Origin: Clostridium mobile
GTDB lineage: Bacteria; Bacillota; Clostridia; Clostridiales; Clostridiaceae
NCBI RefSeq assembly: GCF_018918285.1
Contig: NZ_JAHLQF010000001.1
Coordinates: 1,007,284-1,071,283, forward strand
Direction of reading: 5' to 3'
DNA length: 64,000 nucleotides
The notes below the pieces were generated by a model, which was given only the letters and a program-made list of their open reading frames with translations, did no database searches and was not told where the DNA came from. The position numbers and the translations under genes were made by a program. Within the stretch, counting starts at the first letter, position 1; each line of letters begins with the position of its first letter. This document shows, in pieces, positions 16,392 to 26,171 of this stretch.

Positions 16392-16450
16392 AATGAAGAG
16401 TAATGGATGAAATTTCTTTGAGAATTCTATCCTTTACTCTTCATTGTTTT
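16392..16450. terminator. Bidirectional terminator hairpin
   Basis: AATGAAGAGTAA (16392-16403) pairs with the mirror TTACTCTTCATT region ending at 16445, with further weak pairing inside and a GTTTT tail. It lies between the convergent 2H phosphoesterase and fbp genes. Confidence 0.7.
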
Positions 16451-16501
16451 AGTCTTAATTTTTTACTCTTAATACTTCACTAAAAAACTGATTTACAATT
16501 T

Positions 16502-18493
16502 TTAAACTTCCTTCTCTTCAATAAGTCCTTTTTTATAAGCAATTAACAACTTTTCTAAATCCTTTATCTGATTTTGAAGCTCTTTTCCTATATCTGTATC
16601 TGCAACTCTTTTTCTTTTAGCTGAATGCTCTAATATTACTGTAGAGCTTAAAATGTCGTGTTCTTCTTCTATGGCTTTTCTTGTAGATTCAAAAGGCTCA
16701 TGAGAAGACAATAAGAGTCCATAGGAATTATATATCAATGTATATCCCGCTATTCCTGTTTCAGGTTGATATGCTCTGCAGAATCCACCGTCAATTACAA
16801 GAAGTTTACCATTTCCTTTTACTGGACTTTCCCCTTTGATTGTCTTTACTGGTATATGACCATTTATAATATGAGATATATCCGGATCTAAACCAAATTC
16901 TTCAAATATTCTATTGCATAGTTCTTCACTATCTCTATATTTATAATAATAGTTTTTATTTTCTTTATGAGATTCCTTATCTTCTATAAAATATCTTTCA
17001 AAGGTAGTAATCCTCTCTTTACCAAATAGAGGTGAATAAGGACCACACCATAGATACCACATCATATCCATAGCATAGTTTTTAATATTTGTATCATTTT
17101 TATAGAAATAAGCTTCTCTAGCGTAGTGTTCAAAAATATCTAACATCGACTTTCCACTGTATTCTTTTCCTTCAATTACCAACTTTCTAAAGCTTCCATC
17201 TTCATTTAATGGAATGCATCCGTGGTATAAAAGGTTAGAATTATATACTAAATATAAATTACCTTTGCTATACATGAAACGTATATGTGTTTGAAATTTT
17301 TCACTATTTACAAAGGATCTAGTTAGCTTATTTATCACTTCTTCTTCTTCTTCAGTTAATTTATATGGGTCACTTGGATCTATCGTCGGGAAATTAGTAT
17401 CTCTAAGTTTATATTTCTTTTCGTTAACCTCTACTGTTCCTTCCTCTAAGTCCATCTTATCTAATAAAAGCATATAATCCATTTCAAATTCAGAACGCCT
17501 CTTAATTTTTTGCCCTTCTAATTTAAACTGAATTACAGTTATAGCTTTATGCATTTGAGAGTATAAATATTTATCACTGTCACTAATATCCTTATCCAAT
17601 GTCCTAGGAGTGAAACACTTGCAAGGATCATTATTATATGTTTCCATAGCAAAAGTAGCTAAAGGCAATAGATTAATTCCATATCCATCTTCTAAAGTAC
17701 TTAGGTTTGCATATCTTAAAGATATTCTTAAAACATTAGCAACGCAAGCCCTTGATCCTGAGGCTGCCCCCATCCAAAGAATGTCATGATTACCCCACTG
17801 AAAATCTATAGAGTGATGATCCATTAAAGCATCCATAACTATTTCTGCTCCTGGTCCTCTATCATAAATATCTCCAATAACATGAAGCCTGTCTACTACT
17901 AACCTTTGTATTACCTTAGAAAGGGCAATAATAAAAGAGTTAGCACAGCCTATTTCTATGATTGTGTTTATTATTCCTGTATAGTATTCTTGCTTATTTA
18001 TTCTATCTGCTTGTTCGTTCAATAATTCTTCTATTATATATGCAAAATCCTTTGGCAGAGCTTTTCTTACCTTTGATCTTGTATACTTAGAGGATACAGA
18101 CTTACAAACTTGTATTAATCTATAGAGGGTTACTTTATACCATTCTTCTAAATTGCTTTCTTTTTGCTTTAGCAATTCTATCTTTTCTTCAGGATAGTAA
18201 ATAAGGGTGGCAAGACTAGACTTGTCTCTTTCCATCAATGATGTTCCAAATATGTCATCTAGTTTTCTTTTGATTACCCCAGAAGCATTTTTAAGCATAT
18301 GAGTAAAAGACTCATATTCACCGTGAATATCGCTAATAAAATGTTCTGTACCTTTAGGCAAATTTAAAATCGCCTGTAAATTTATTATCTCTGAACTAGC
18401 AGAAGATATAGTTGGATACTTAGTTCCTAGAAGTTTTAAATATCTCAAATCTTCACTTATTATTTTAATATTATTTTCATCGTATAAAGTCAT
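16502..18493 (-). CDS. fbp: Fructose-1,6-bisphosphatase, class III
   Basis: A 663-residue gluconeogenic enzyme that removes the 1-phosphate from fructose-1,6-bisphosphate. Class III is the Firmicutes type with a metallophosphoesterase core: ISDIHGEY near residue 52, [25 protein letters not shown], and INGHIPVK carry the metal ligands. Length fits the family (about 640-670). A TTG at 18526 would add 11 residues, but AAAGGAG lies between it and ATG 18493, which is therefore the start. It is monocistronic, between a terminator and an AT-rich promoter region. Confidence 0.95.
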   Translation of the reverse strand: MTLYDENNIKIISEDLRYLKLLGTKYPTISSASSEIINLQAILNLPKGTEHFISDIHGEYESFTHMLKNASGVIKRKLDDIFGTSLMERDKSSLATLIYYPEEKIELLKQKESNLEEWYKVTLYRLIQVCKSVSSKYTRSKVRKALPKDFAYIIEELLNEQADRINKQEYYTGIINTIIEIGCANSFIIALSKVIQRLVVDRLHVIGDIYDRGPGAEIVMDALMDHHSIDFQWGNHDILWMGAASGSRACVANVLRISLRYANLSTLEDGYGINLLPLATFAMETYNNDPCKCFTPRTLDKDISDSDKYLYSQMHKAITVIQFKLEGQKIKRRSEFEMDYMLLLDKMDLEEGTVEVNEKKYKLRDTNFPTIDPSDPYKLTEEEEEVINKLTRSFVNSEKFQTHIRFMYSKGNLYLVYNSNLLYHGCIPLNEDGSFRKLVIEGKEYSGKSMLDIFEHYAREAYFYKNDTNIKNYAMDMMWYLWCGPYSPLFGKERITTFERYFIEDKESHKENKNYYYKYRDSEELCNRIFEEFGLDPDISHIINGHIPVKTIKGESPVKGNGKLLVIDGGFCRAYQPETGIAGYTLIYNSYGLLLSSHEPFESTRKAIEEEHDILSSTVILEHSAKRKRVADTDIGKELQNQIKDLEKLLIAYKKGLIEEKEV

Positions 18494-18594
18494 AGGATTT
18501 ACTCCTTTTTCTATATTTTTATTCAAATATAATATATATTATATTACATTCCTATAATAAATTCTACATTAATTGGATAAAGAACTAATTAAAA

Positions 18595-18640
18595 AATAAT
18601 AAAGTATATCATATTTAAAAATGTGATATACTTTATTATT
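18595..18640 (-). terminator. Terminator after the MATE gene
   Basis: AATAATAAAGTATATCA (18595-18611) pairs with TGATATACTTTATTATT (18624-18640), and the minus-strand transcript continues into a run of six U residues. Confidence 0.85.
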
Positions 18641-18669
18641 AAATTTATAACCTTTAATATAAATCAATT

Positions 18670-20055
18670 TTAATTAGCCTTTAACTCCAACTCTTTTTCG
18701 TCTTCATTATTTCTGCTTTTTTTCTTAAGTATTTTTATATCTTTATACAGAAATGCTGCTGTTATTACAGATGACAATATATCAGAAATAGGACCTGTTA
18801 TCCATACTCCATCTAGTTTAAATATTGGAGGTAATATTAATAATAGAGGTACTAATAGAATAAATTGTCTTGAAAGACTTAAAAATATTGATATTTTTGC
18901 CTTTCCTATAGCCTGGAAATAATTTGAACTTATAATCTGGAATCCGATTAATGGTAATGCTATCATATATATTCTCATGCCTCGTGATCCTAATTCTATA
19001 AGCTCTTGATTATCCTTATTAAAAATACCTATTAAAGCCTCTGGAAAAGTTTCAATTACTATAAAGCCTACAGTGGCAATTATTACACCAGCAGTTACCG
19101 CCATCTTTAAAGCTTTCAACACCCTGTCATATTGCTTAGCTCCATAGTTATACCCTATTATTGGCTGACATCCTTGATTTATACCAAACATAGGCATGAA
19201 AAACAACATTATAATACTATTTATTATTCCCATAGCTCCAACAGCCAAGTCCCCACCATATTTTAATAAATTCTTATTATAAAGAGTAGTAACTAGACTA
19301 GCTGCAATTTGCATAGAAAAAGGTGAGATACCTATAGAAAATATAGATTTTACTGTATTCATCTCGATTTTTAAATTTTGTTTTTTAATTTTTAATATAC
19401 TATTTTTGCCAAAGAAATAAGCTAATACCCAAATAGATGATACCCCTTGAGCAATTATTGTTGCTATTGCCGCTCCCTGAACTCCCATATTAAAAACAAA
19501 TATAAAAATAGGGTCCAATACTGTATTTATTACTGCCCCAATAAGCATAGTTGCCATAGCGATTTTAGGACTTCCTTCAGCACGAATTATATTATTTATT
19601 GCAAAACCTATATTTTGCAATAAGGCTCCGCCAATTATGTATTTCATATAATCTCTAGCATAAGGCAACGTAGCATCACTAGCACCAAATATTTTTAATA
19701 AATCATCTAAAAATATTAAGCCTAAAATACTCACCATTAATGAAATAAGTATATTTAAAACAAGTGCATTTCCTAGAATTTTTTCAGCTTCATCTTTTTT
19801 ATTTTCACCTAGTTTTATAGAAATTATAGCAGAAGACCCTATCCCCACCAACATACCAAAAGCCATGTTAATTGTGGATAAAGGGAATCCAACGGCAAGG
19901 CCTGATATTGCTAATGCCCCGACACCTCTACCTATAAATATTCTATCTACCATATTATACAATGCATTTACAAGCATTCCTATAATTGCTGGTATTGAAA
20001 ACTTCAAAAGAAGTTTACCTATACTCTCTTCTCCTAATTGCTTCGATCTATCCAA
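18670..20055 (-). CDS. MATE family multidrug efflux transporter
   Basis: A 461-residue, 12-helix membrane exporter of the MATE (MepA-like) family. The N-terminal segment FSIPAIIGMLVNALYNMVDR and the later SIGISPFSMQIAAS and GINQGCQPIIGYNYGA are typical for both halves of the transporter. It starts at TTG 20055 behind GAGGAG. Such pumps exchange cationic drugs or metabolites for H+ or Na+. It is single-gene, with its own terminator. Confidence 0.92.
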   Translation of the reverse strand: MDRSKQLGEESIGKLLLKFSIPAIIGMLVNALYNMVDRIFIGRGVGALAISGLAVGFPLSTINMAFGMLVGIGSSAIISIKLGENKKDEAEKILGNALVLNILISLMVSILGLIFLDDLLKIFGASDATLPYARDYMKYIIGGALLQNIGFAINNIIRAEGSPKIAMATMLIGAVINTVLDPIFIFVFNMGVQGAAIATIIAQGVSSIWVLAYFFGKNSILKIKKQNLKIEMNTVKSIFSIGISPFSMQIAASLVTTLYNKNLLKYGGDLAVGAMGIINSIIMLFFMPMFGINQGCQPIIGYNYGAKQYDRVLKALKMAVTAGVIIATVGFIVIETFPEALIGIFNKDNQELIELGSRGMRIYMIALPLIGFQIISSNYFQAIGKAKISIFLSLSRQFILLVPLLLILPPIFKLDGVWITGPISDILSSVITAAFLYKDIKILKKKSRNNEDEKELELKAN

Positions 20056-20161
20056 ACTACCACTCCTCTTATTGCATTATATATAACTAATTAATTATAC
20101 ATAAATATAGTATATTTTTCAAATCAAATTTATATTTCCCTAATGTCTTATATATAATTTT

Positions 20162-20186
20162 AGGGATTTTGCTCAGCAAAATCCCT
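20162..20186. terminator. Hairpin between M14 peptidase and MATE genes
   Basis: AGGGATTTTGC TCA GCAAAATCCCT forms an 11-bp perfect stem with a 3-base loop. It lies downstream of the M14 peptidase on the minus strand. The U-tract is weak on that strand and better (TTTCTTT) on the plus strand. Confidence 0.6.
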
Positions 20187-20246
20187 TTCTTTACTCTAAA
20201 CCCTCAACTATTAACTTTCAACTAATTAAGTTAACTGTAAACTGTA

Positions 20247-21518
20247 TTAAATTGTAGAAGCTAATAATAAGAGTTCTTCATTATCATTATATATCTCATC
20301 AAATTGACTTATAGGTAATGGATTTACTCCCCTTCCTACTTCTATTGTATATCCTGGCCTTCTGAATTCTTCAATGAACCAATCCTTGTAACCAGCATAA
20401 GAAGCTATTCCAACAGTCTCACTTAAAGTATATCCACTTACTTCTGCAAATAATTCCCCAATTCTTCTAGATTCAGGTGGAGTTAAATCTCCATATTGCC
20501 AATATATAACCTCTCCTTGACTATGATAAGCAAGTACTAACCTGAAATTATGATCTCGTGTAAATTTTACTACTGTTTGAGTTTCAGGTTCTGATTCTGG
20601 GAAAGGTCCTGAATATCTAGTAGGCCCTGGTCCGTATACGCCATATAACCTTTCTGCATCTTTAGATAGCTGCCAAGATGCATTATAATTGTGATTTAAA
20701 TCTACTCCTCTATTATTTGCCTGCCATGTTTGTGAAAAATCAGTACTTCCATTGTTCCATGTTATTAATTGATTATAATAAGGATTATCTCTACTTAATC
20801 CATTTAAAACCAAGTCCACACCATCTGGATTCACCATAGGCATAATATATATGCTGCTCCTACTCCATATATCTGGCACATTGTATCCTCTTATTTCTCT
20901 TCCTAAAACGTAATTATTAAGAAAATTTTCAGTAAATTTCATAAGTAATGGTGATGTTATCCATTCTAGTGAGTGGTGAGCAGCATTATAAAATACTTCA
21001 TTAGGACCTACCCCAAGCCTTATATAATATAGATCCTTTCCCAATACACTTTTCCCTGCACTTCCCACAGTAATAAATGGATATCTTTTTTTCAATCCTT
21101 CAATGTCTCTTCTTAATACATCATAAGTATAATCTATATTAGTATCCACTATATCTATTCCATAAGGAACAACAATACTCTCACCAGGAATGAGATTATA
21201 AGGATTTAGTCCTGGATTGGCAACTAATATTCTATAAACTTGAGTGTAATATTTTCTAGCAATATTATATAGCGTATCCCCTGGTTGGATTGTATAATTG
21301 TCATAACCTAAAAGAAATTTTTCCATAACTTTATAGGTATTAGGACCGATTATACCATCTGCTACAAGTCCATTATTTCTTTGAAATTCCCTTACTGCAT
21401 TTTCTGTTTGTGCTCCATAAATACCATCAATAGGACCAGGATCATATCCAAGTTTTTTTAATAGCGCTTGAATTTCCATTACATCAGTTCCTCTAGAACC
21501 TCTCTTTAATGTTCTCAT
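20247..21518 (-). CDS. M14 zinc carboxypeptidase with peptidoglycan-binding and LysM domains
   Basis: A 423-residue cell-wall hydrolase, probably a gamma-D-glutamyl-diaminopimelate peptidase. Domains in order: PG_binding_1 (about residues 5-68, DVMEIQALLKKLGYDPGPID), LysM (about 74-118, YTIQPGDTLYNIARKYY), and M14 peptidase (about 130-423). The zinc site is HSLE in AAHHSLEW plus the later His in LAYHSQGEV, and the catalytic Glu is in YTIEVGRG. There is no signal peptide, as in some spore-associated members, so a role in spore cortex or mother-cell wall turnover is plausible. It is divergent from the SGNH gene. Confidence 0.88.
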   Translation of the reverse strand: MRTLKRGSRGTDVMEIQALLKKLGYDPGPIDGIYGAQTENAVREFQRNNGLVADGIIGPNTYKVMEKFLLGYDNYTIQPGDTLYNIARKYYTQVYRILVANPGLNPYNLIPGESIVVPYGIDIVDTNIDYTYDVLRRDIEGLKKRYPFITVGSAGKSVLGKDLYYIRLGVGPNEVFYNAAHHSLEWITSPLLMKFTENFLNNYVLGREIRGYNVPDIWSRSSIYIMPMVNPDGVDLVLNGLSRDNPYYNQLITWNNGSTDFSQTWQANNRGVDLNHNYNASWQLSKDAERLYGVYGPGPTRYSGPFPESEPETQTVVKFTRDHNFRLVLAYHSQGEVIYWQYGDLTPPESRRIGELFAEVSGYTLSETVGIASYAGYKDWFIEEFRRPGYTIEVGRGVNPLPISQFDEIYNDNEELLLLASTI

Positions 21519-21700
21519 ATTTTAATAAACCCACCATTTATACATTATTACTATTATTAGTTTATTTTCCCTGCTAATTTTTGTGATAAATATTAATATA
21601 TTTTTAACTTAATTTTTTTGTAACCCTTTTTATTGACAAATATATTATAATGTTTTTTGTAATTTAAAATCAGTTGTTCTTTATATTTGGAGGTATAATA

Positions 21701-22522
21701 ATGAAAAAGTCGAAGAAAAAGAAGAAACTAATTAAATTGGCAATTTTGTTCACATTTATAGTCGCAGCCTTTATACCTATTAAAAGTTTCATCTGGGGTC
21801 AAAATTCCAATACCCCTCCCGTTACAAAAAAAATAGATGATAAAAAAGAAGAGATTAATAATAAAGAAGAAGTTAATGATAAAGTTGAAAAAACTAAAGC
21901 CGCAGAAGTGAAAAATAATACTGTTGGAAAAAACACCGAAAACAATGTGGCTTTTAGCAATGACATAGATAATAAAACCTTCTATAAGGATGGACTATTC
22001 TTTGGTGATTCTATAATAGAAGGATTATCTTTTTACGAAGTGTTGGACGAGCAACACGTAATACATAAAAAAGGTTTAACTGCTTTTAAAGCAAAAAAAG
22101 AAGTACCTAATATAGTGAAATTAAATCCGAAAAACATATTTATTTTATTAGGAAATAATGATTTATTTAATGAAAAACTTAAAGGTGACTCTTTTATACA
22201 GGATTATTCAGGGCTATTACAAGACATAAAGGAAGGTTTACCTGAAGCTAATATTTATATTTTATCTATACTTCCTGTTGCAGATAAGGCAAAAAAGGAA
22301 CATCCTTTTCTCTCTGATGAACGTATAGAAGAGTTTAACATGGTATTAGAGGATATGGCAGAAAAGGAGGGATTACCTTTTATTAATATAGAGCCAGTAT
22401 TAAACCATAGTGAAGAATTATATGAAGAAGATGGAATACACTTTAAAGCTAAGTTCTATGATGAACTTTTAGATTATTTAAAGAAGTATTTAACTGAAAA
22501 TGAAAATTTACAACATAATTAG
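21701..22522 (+). CDS. Membrane-anchored SGNH/GDSL hydrolase
   Basis: A 273-residue protein: a lysine-rich start and one N-terminal membrane anchor (about residues 10-30), a low-complexity Lys/Glu/Asn linker to about 95, then an extracellular SGNH esterase domain. Catalytic blocks are FGDSIIEG (Ser), LGNNDLF (Asn) and DGIHFK (Asp, His). ATG 21701 follows GGAGG; an upstream frame extension has no ribosome site. It is the first gene of a four-gene set with a DUF4358 lipoprotein, an MBOAT acyltransferase and a DHHW protein, so it is likely an acetyl-transferase or acetyl-esterase working on a surface polysaccharide or peptidoglycan. Confidence 0.85.
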   Translation: MKKSKKKKKLIKLAILFTFIVAAFIPIKSFIWGQNSNTPPVTKKIDDKKEEINNKEEVNDKVEKTKAAEVKNNTVGKNTENNVAFSNDIDNKTFYKDGLFFGDSIIEGLSFYEVLDEQHVIHKKGLTAFKAKKEVPNIVKLNPKNIFILLGNNDLFNEKLKGDSFIQDYSGLLQDIKEGLPEANIYILSILPVADKAKKEHPFLSDERIEEFNMVLEDMAEKEGLPFINIEPVLNHSEELYEEDGIHFKAKFYDELLDYLKKYLTENENLQHN

Positions 22523-22533
22523 GAGATGAAGAC

Positions 22534-23019
22534 ATGAAAAATCTATTTAAAAATATATTATTGATATCCTTAATAGTAATATTACCTACAGGAGTTTTAT
22601 TTGGTTGTTCTCCAAAGGAATCATCAACAAAAAACCTTTCATCAAAAGAAATTGGTGAAAAAATAAGCCAAGCTATTGATCTTTCCGAAATGAAGGAAGG
22701 AGACAGTAAAAAATTAGCTAAACTTTATGATATAGCAGAAGAAGATGTTGAAGACTTTTTCCTTTTAACAGCTCCTTCAAATATTAAAGCTGACGAATTA
22801 GCCATAATAAAAGTTAAAGACGAGACAAAAGTAGATTTTATAAAAGAAAAAGTGGAAAAAAGAGTTGAGAATCAAGGCACAAGCTTTAAGGATTATCTTC
22901 CTGAAGAATATAGCTTAATAGAAAATCACATTTTAGAAGTTAAAGATAACTATATTTTCTTATCAATTTCAAAAGATAGTGAAAAAGCAAAAGAAATTTT
23001 TTATGAGAGCTTTAAATAG
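22534..23019 (+). CDS. DUF4358 lipoprotein
   Basis: A 161-residue lipoprotein with lipobox LFGCS (Cys at residue 25), followed by a domain resembling DUF4358, which in Clostridia is commonly found beside MBOAT and DHHW genes. Eleven bases separate it from the SGNH gene. No catalytic motif is seen; a structural or accessory role in the surface O-acetylation cassette is the best guess. Confidence 0.78.
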   Translation: MKNLFKNILLISLIVILPTGVLFGCSPKESSTKNLSSKEIGEKISQAIDLSEMKEGDSKKLAKLYDIAEEDVEDFFLLTAPSNIKADELAIIKVKDETKVDFIKEKVEKRVENQGTSFKDYLPEEYSLIENHILEVKDNYIFLSISKDSEKAKEIFYESFK

Positions 23020-23039
23020 AAGATTGGGAGGTACTCATT

Positions 23040-24440
23040 TTGGTATTTAGCAGTCTTGTATTTATTTTCAAGTTTCTACCAATCACTTTACTTATATATT
23101 ATATATCTCCAAAAGGATTAAGAAACTTTGTGCTTCTTATAGCAAGCTTGATTTTCTATGGCTGGGGAGAACCGGTATACATATCAATAATGATTTTCTC
23201 TACGGTCTTTGATTATTTTAATGGACTATTAATCAGCAAGTATAGAGATCATAAAATTATACCTAAGTTTATACTTATAAACTCAATGGTAATAAATTTA
23301 GGTATATTATTCTTTTTTAAATACTACAATTTTATGGTAGTTAATATTAATAACTTATTGGGATTAAGTATTTCAACTTCATCCCTTCCATTGCCTGTTG
23401 GTATATCTTTTTATACCTTTCAGACTATGTCATACGTTATAGATCTTTACCTTGGCAAAGCTCAAATGCAAAAAAACATTATTTCTTTTGGAACGTATGT
23501 AGCAATGTTTCCACAATTGGTCGCTGGTCCTATTGTTCAATACGGAGACATCCATAAGCAATTGAATGATAGAAAAGAATCTCTAGAGAAGTTTGGAGAA
23601 GGAGCTGAAATATTCCTCATTGGATTATGTAAAAAAGTGCTACTAGCTAATAATATTGGAGCACTTTGGACTAGCGTAAAAGCTACACCCTTCGTAGAAC
23701 TTTCTACACTCTCGGCTTGGCTCGGTATTATAGCCTTTACTTTTCAAATATATTTTGACTTCAGCGGATATTCTGATATGGCAATAGGTCTTGGAAAAAT
23801 GCTAGGCTTTGATTTAGATATAAACTTTAATTATCCTTATATATCAAGGAGCATAACAGAATTTTGGAGAAGATGGCATATTTCTCTTGGCTCATGGTTT
23901 AGAGAGTATGTATATATACCCCTTGGAGGAAATAGAGTTAGTACTGCAAAACATTTTAGAAATCTATTTATAGTATGGTTTTTAACAGGTTTTTGGCATG
24001 GTGCTAGTTGGAACTTTATACTATGGGGATTATACTTTTGTGCCATATTAATTATAGAGAAAAGCTTTCTTTTAAAATGGCTGGAAACCAAACCTAAAGC
24101 TATAAGTCATATATACGCCTTTTTCCTAATAATCATAGGATGGATTATATTTGAATTTGATCAGGTAGGAAATGTATTTTCTTTCATAGGATTGATGTTC
24201 GGAGCAGGTAAAACTCCTTTCTTGGATTATAAGTCACTTTATTATCTTTATACAAATATTTGGGTATTTATAGGTCTTATAATTTTCTCTACTCCACTTC
24301 CTAAAAAGGTAATGGATAGAATTAAAGAAAAATCTTATGGTTATATAGTTGTGACAACAATATATGTGATTCTTTTATTGTTGTGTACAGCCTATCTAGT
24401 AAATGCTAGCTATAATCCTTTCCTATATTTTAGGTTTTAG
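23040..24440 (+). CDS. MBOAT family O-acyltransferase (AlgI/PatA-like)
   Basis: A 466-residue polytopic membrane enzyme (about 11 helices) that moves acetyl groups across the membrane for O-acetylation of surface polymers. Conserved blocks are FWRRWHISLGSWFREYVYIP near residue 278 and the catalytic-His motif TGFWHGASWNF near residue 318. It starts at TTG 23040 behind GGGAGG, 20 bases after the DUF4358 gene. The neighbours supply the extracellular SGNH and DHHW partners that take over the acetyl group in known AlgI/AlgJ/AlgX and PatA/PatB systems. Confidence 0.92.
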   Translation: MVFSSLVFIFKFLPITLLIYYISPKGLRNFVLLIASLIFYGWGEPVYISIMIFSTVFDYFNGLLISKYRDHKIIPKFILINSMVINLGILFFFKYYNFMVVNINNLLGLSISTSSLPLPVGISFYTFQTMSYVIDLYLGKAQMQKNIISFGTYVAMFPQLVAGPIVQYGDIHKQLNDRKESLEKFGEGAEIFLIGLCKKVLLANNIGALWTSVKATPFVELSTLSAWLGIIAFTFQIYFDFSGYSDMAIGLGKMLGFDLDINFNYPYISRSITEFWRRWHISLGSWFREYVYIPLGGNRVSTAKHFRNLFIVWFLTGFWHGASWNFILWGLYFCAILIIEKSFLLKWLETKPKAISHIYAFFLIIIGWIIFEFDQVGNVFSFIGLMFGAGKTPFLDYKSLYYLYTNIWVFIGLIIFSTPLPKKVMDRIKEKSYGYIVVTTIYVILLLLCTAYLVNASYNPFLYFRF

Positions 24441-24464
24441 GAACATGAGTTAAGAGGTGGAGAA

Positions 24465-25604
24465 TTGAAGAATTTAGATAAATTATACAAAAATATATTA
24501 GCGCTTCTTCTATTAGGTTATTTAATAAGTATATTTGCTGTTAATATTATAATTCCTCAAAGAAAATTTTCTGAAAGCGAAAATAGAGTACTTCAGGAAA
24601 AACCCAAATTTTCATTAGATAAGCTTTTAAAAGGTAAATATACCTCTGATTACGAAAAATACGTAGCAGATCAATTCCCTATAAGAGACTTCTGGATAGG
24701 AGTAAAATCCAGTACAGAGAGGGTAATGGGTAAAAAAGATAATAATGGTGTATATCTAGGCAAGGACGGATATTTATTTCAAATGTTTAACAAACCTGAA
24801 GAAAAAGATTTTAAGAATAAGATAGAAAGTATTAACTCTTTCTCTTCTCAAAACCCAAAAATAAATAAGTACTTTATGCTTGTGCCAAACTCAATTGAGA
24901 TTTTAGAAGACAAACTTCCTATGTTTGCTTCTCCTGATGATCAAAAACTTTATATAGATAAAGTACAAAATTCCTTAGATAAGAGCATAAATTTTGTAGA
25001 TGTATATTCACCTTTAAAAGATAAAAAAAATGAATATATTTATTATAAGACAGATCATCATTGGACAACTAAGGGAGCCTACTATGCATATAAGGTTTTA
25101 GCTTCAGCAATGAACTTTACACCTAAAACAGAAGAAGACTTTAACATAAGTAAAGTATCAGATGATTTTTATGGATCTATGTATTCTAAAAGCGGATTTA
25201 GAGGATTAGAACCTGATAGTATTAACCTTTATCTTCCTAAAAACGAACAAAATTTAATTGTTTCTTACTCTGATAAAGATGAAAACTCTAATTCAATATA
25301 CACTATGGATAATCTAAATAAAAAAGATAAATATACTGTATTTTTAGATGGAAACCATCCTGTAGTTAAAATTTCTACTCAGGTTGAAAACGGTAAAAAA
25401 TTATTAATCATTAAAGATTCTTATGCTAATAGCTTTGTACCATTTTTGCTTGATCATTTTAATGAAATATATATGGTGGATTTAAGGTTCTACAATGAGA
25501 ATTTAAATGATTTAATTAACAAAAATAATATAGATAATGCGTTAATTCTTTATAATGTAAATACATTCTTTGAGGACGCTTCTATAAATAATATTATTGA
25601 ATAG
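24465..25604 (+). CDS. DHHW family protein (AlgJ/AlgX-like acetyltransferase partner)
   Basis: A 379-residue protein with one N-terminal membrane anchor (about residues 8-29) and an extracellular SGNH-like domain. The name-giving motif is in KTDHHWTTKGAYYA near residue 196, and the likely catalytic Ser is in IKDSYANSF near residue 310. It starts at TTG 24465 after GGTGGAG. In alginate and clostridial homologues this protein accepts acetyl groups from the MBOAT enzyme and transfers them to the polymer. The polymer here is not known. Confidence 0.86.
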   Translation: MKNLDKLYKNILALLLLGYLISIFAVNIIIPQRKFSESENRVLQEKPKFSLDKLLKGKYTSDYEKYVADQFPIRDFWIGVKSSTERVMGKKDNNGVYLGKDGYLFQMFNKPEEKDFKNKIESINSFSSQNPKINKYFMLVPNSIEILEDKLPMFASPDDQKLYIDKVQNSLDKSINFVDVYSPLKDKKNEYIYYKTDHHWTTKGAYYAYKVLASAMNFTPKTEEDFNISKVSDDFYGSMYSKSGFRGLEPDSINLYLPKNEQNLIVSYSDKDENSNSIYTMDNLNKKDKYTVFLDGNHPVVKISTQVENGKKLLIIKDSYANSFVPFLLDHFNEIYMVDLRFYNENLNDLINKNNIDNALILYNVNTFFEDASINNIIE

Positions 25605-25655
25605 TTTTATGTAAATCACTATATTAAATAAATATATATTAGATAATTATAACGG

Positions 25656-25707
25656 CACCTCCTTACCTTTTGATACATATTATATAATATCAAAAGATAA
25701 GGAGGTG
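25656..25707 (+). promoter_or_regulatory. Hairpin that buries the ribosome site of the YmaF gene
   Basis: CACCTCCTTACCTTTTGATA (25656-25675) pairs with TATCAAAAGATAAGGAGGTG (25688-25707): 20 base pairs with one A-C mismatch and a 12-base AT loop. The right arm holds the whole AAGGAGGTG ribosome site of the gene starting at 25715. No U-tract follows, so this is not an ordinary terminator. It looks like an RNA thermometer or another translation switch. Confidence 0.75.
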
Positions 25708-25714
25708 TCACTAT

Positions 25715-26080
25715 ATGTCAGAAAGAGACTTAAATTATAACTCTAAAAATTGTAGTCCAGAGCCAAATGGTAGTCAAAGCCACACTCATGAATTTTTAGG
25801 AAGCACAAGATTAGCTGTAGAAGGTGCTAATAGACATAATCATAGATTTGCTGGAGTTACTAGTGAAGTTATTCCTATGGGTAACTCTCACGTTCATGCT
25901 ATCCTTGTTAATACTGATTTCTTCCTCAACCATATCCATGAAATAGGTGTAACTACAGGTCCTGCAATTGATGTGGGAAACGGTAAACACGTTCATTTAG
26001 CAACGGGAGTAACCACTGTTAATGTTGGTCATAATCATAGCTTTATTTTTGCAACTCTAATTGAGGACCCTTTACGCTAG
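25715..26080 (+). CDS. YmaF family His-rich protein
   Basis: A 121-residue protein of the YmaF family. Six His-x-His pairs (HTH, HNH, HVH, HIH, HVH, HNH) recur about every 15-25 residues, one per predicted beta repeat, suggesting a repetitive beta fold with metal sites. There is no signal peptide. YmaF function is unknown; the family is found mainly in spore formers. Translation is probably controlled by the hairpin covering its ribosome site. It is monocistronic, ending in a terminator hairpin. Confidence 0.82.
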   Translation: MSERDLNYNSKNCSPEPNGSQSHTHEFLGSTRLAVEGANRHNHRFAGVTSEVIPMGNSHVHAILVNTDFFLNHIHEIGVTTGPAIDVGNGKHVHLATGVTTVNVGHNHSFIFATLIEDPLR

Positions 26081-26104
26081 TGTAAAATAATTAATAATAT
26101 AAAT

Positions 26105-26127
26105 GAGCACTTGGTTTCCAAGTGCTC
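26105..26127. terminator. Terminator hairpin after ymaF
   Basis: GAGCACTTGG TTT CCAAGTGCTC is a perfect 10-bp stem with a 3-base loop. It lies between the convergent ymaF-like and M48 genes; the U-tracts are short on both strands. Confidence 0.7.
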
Positions 26128-26171
26128 TAATTAATTGTGGATTTATAGCTTGTAATACATAATCTTATCTT

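Noticed and set aside
25656-25707. Terminator for the O-acetylation cassette
   Set aside because: No U-tract follows the stem and the right arm is exactly the next gene's ribosome site, so a translation-control role is preferred.
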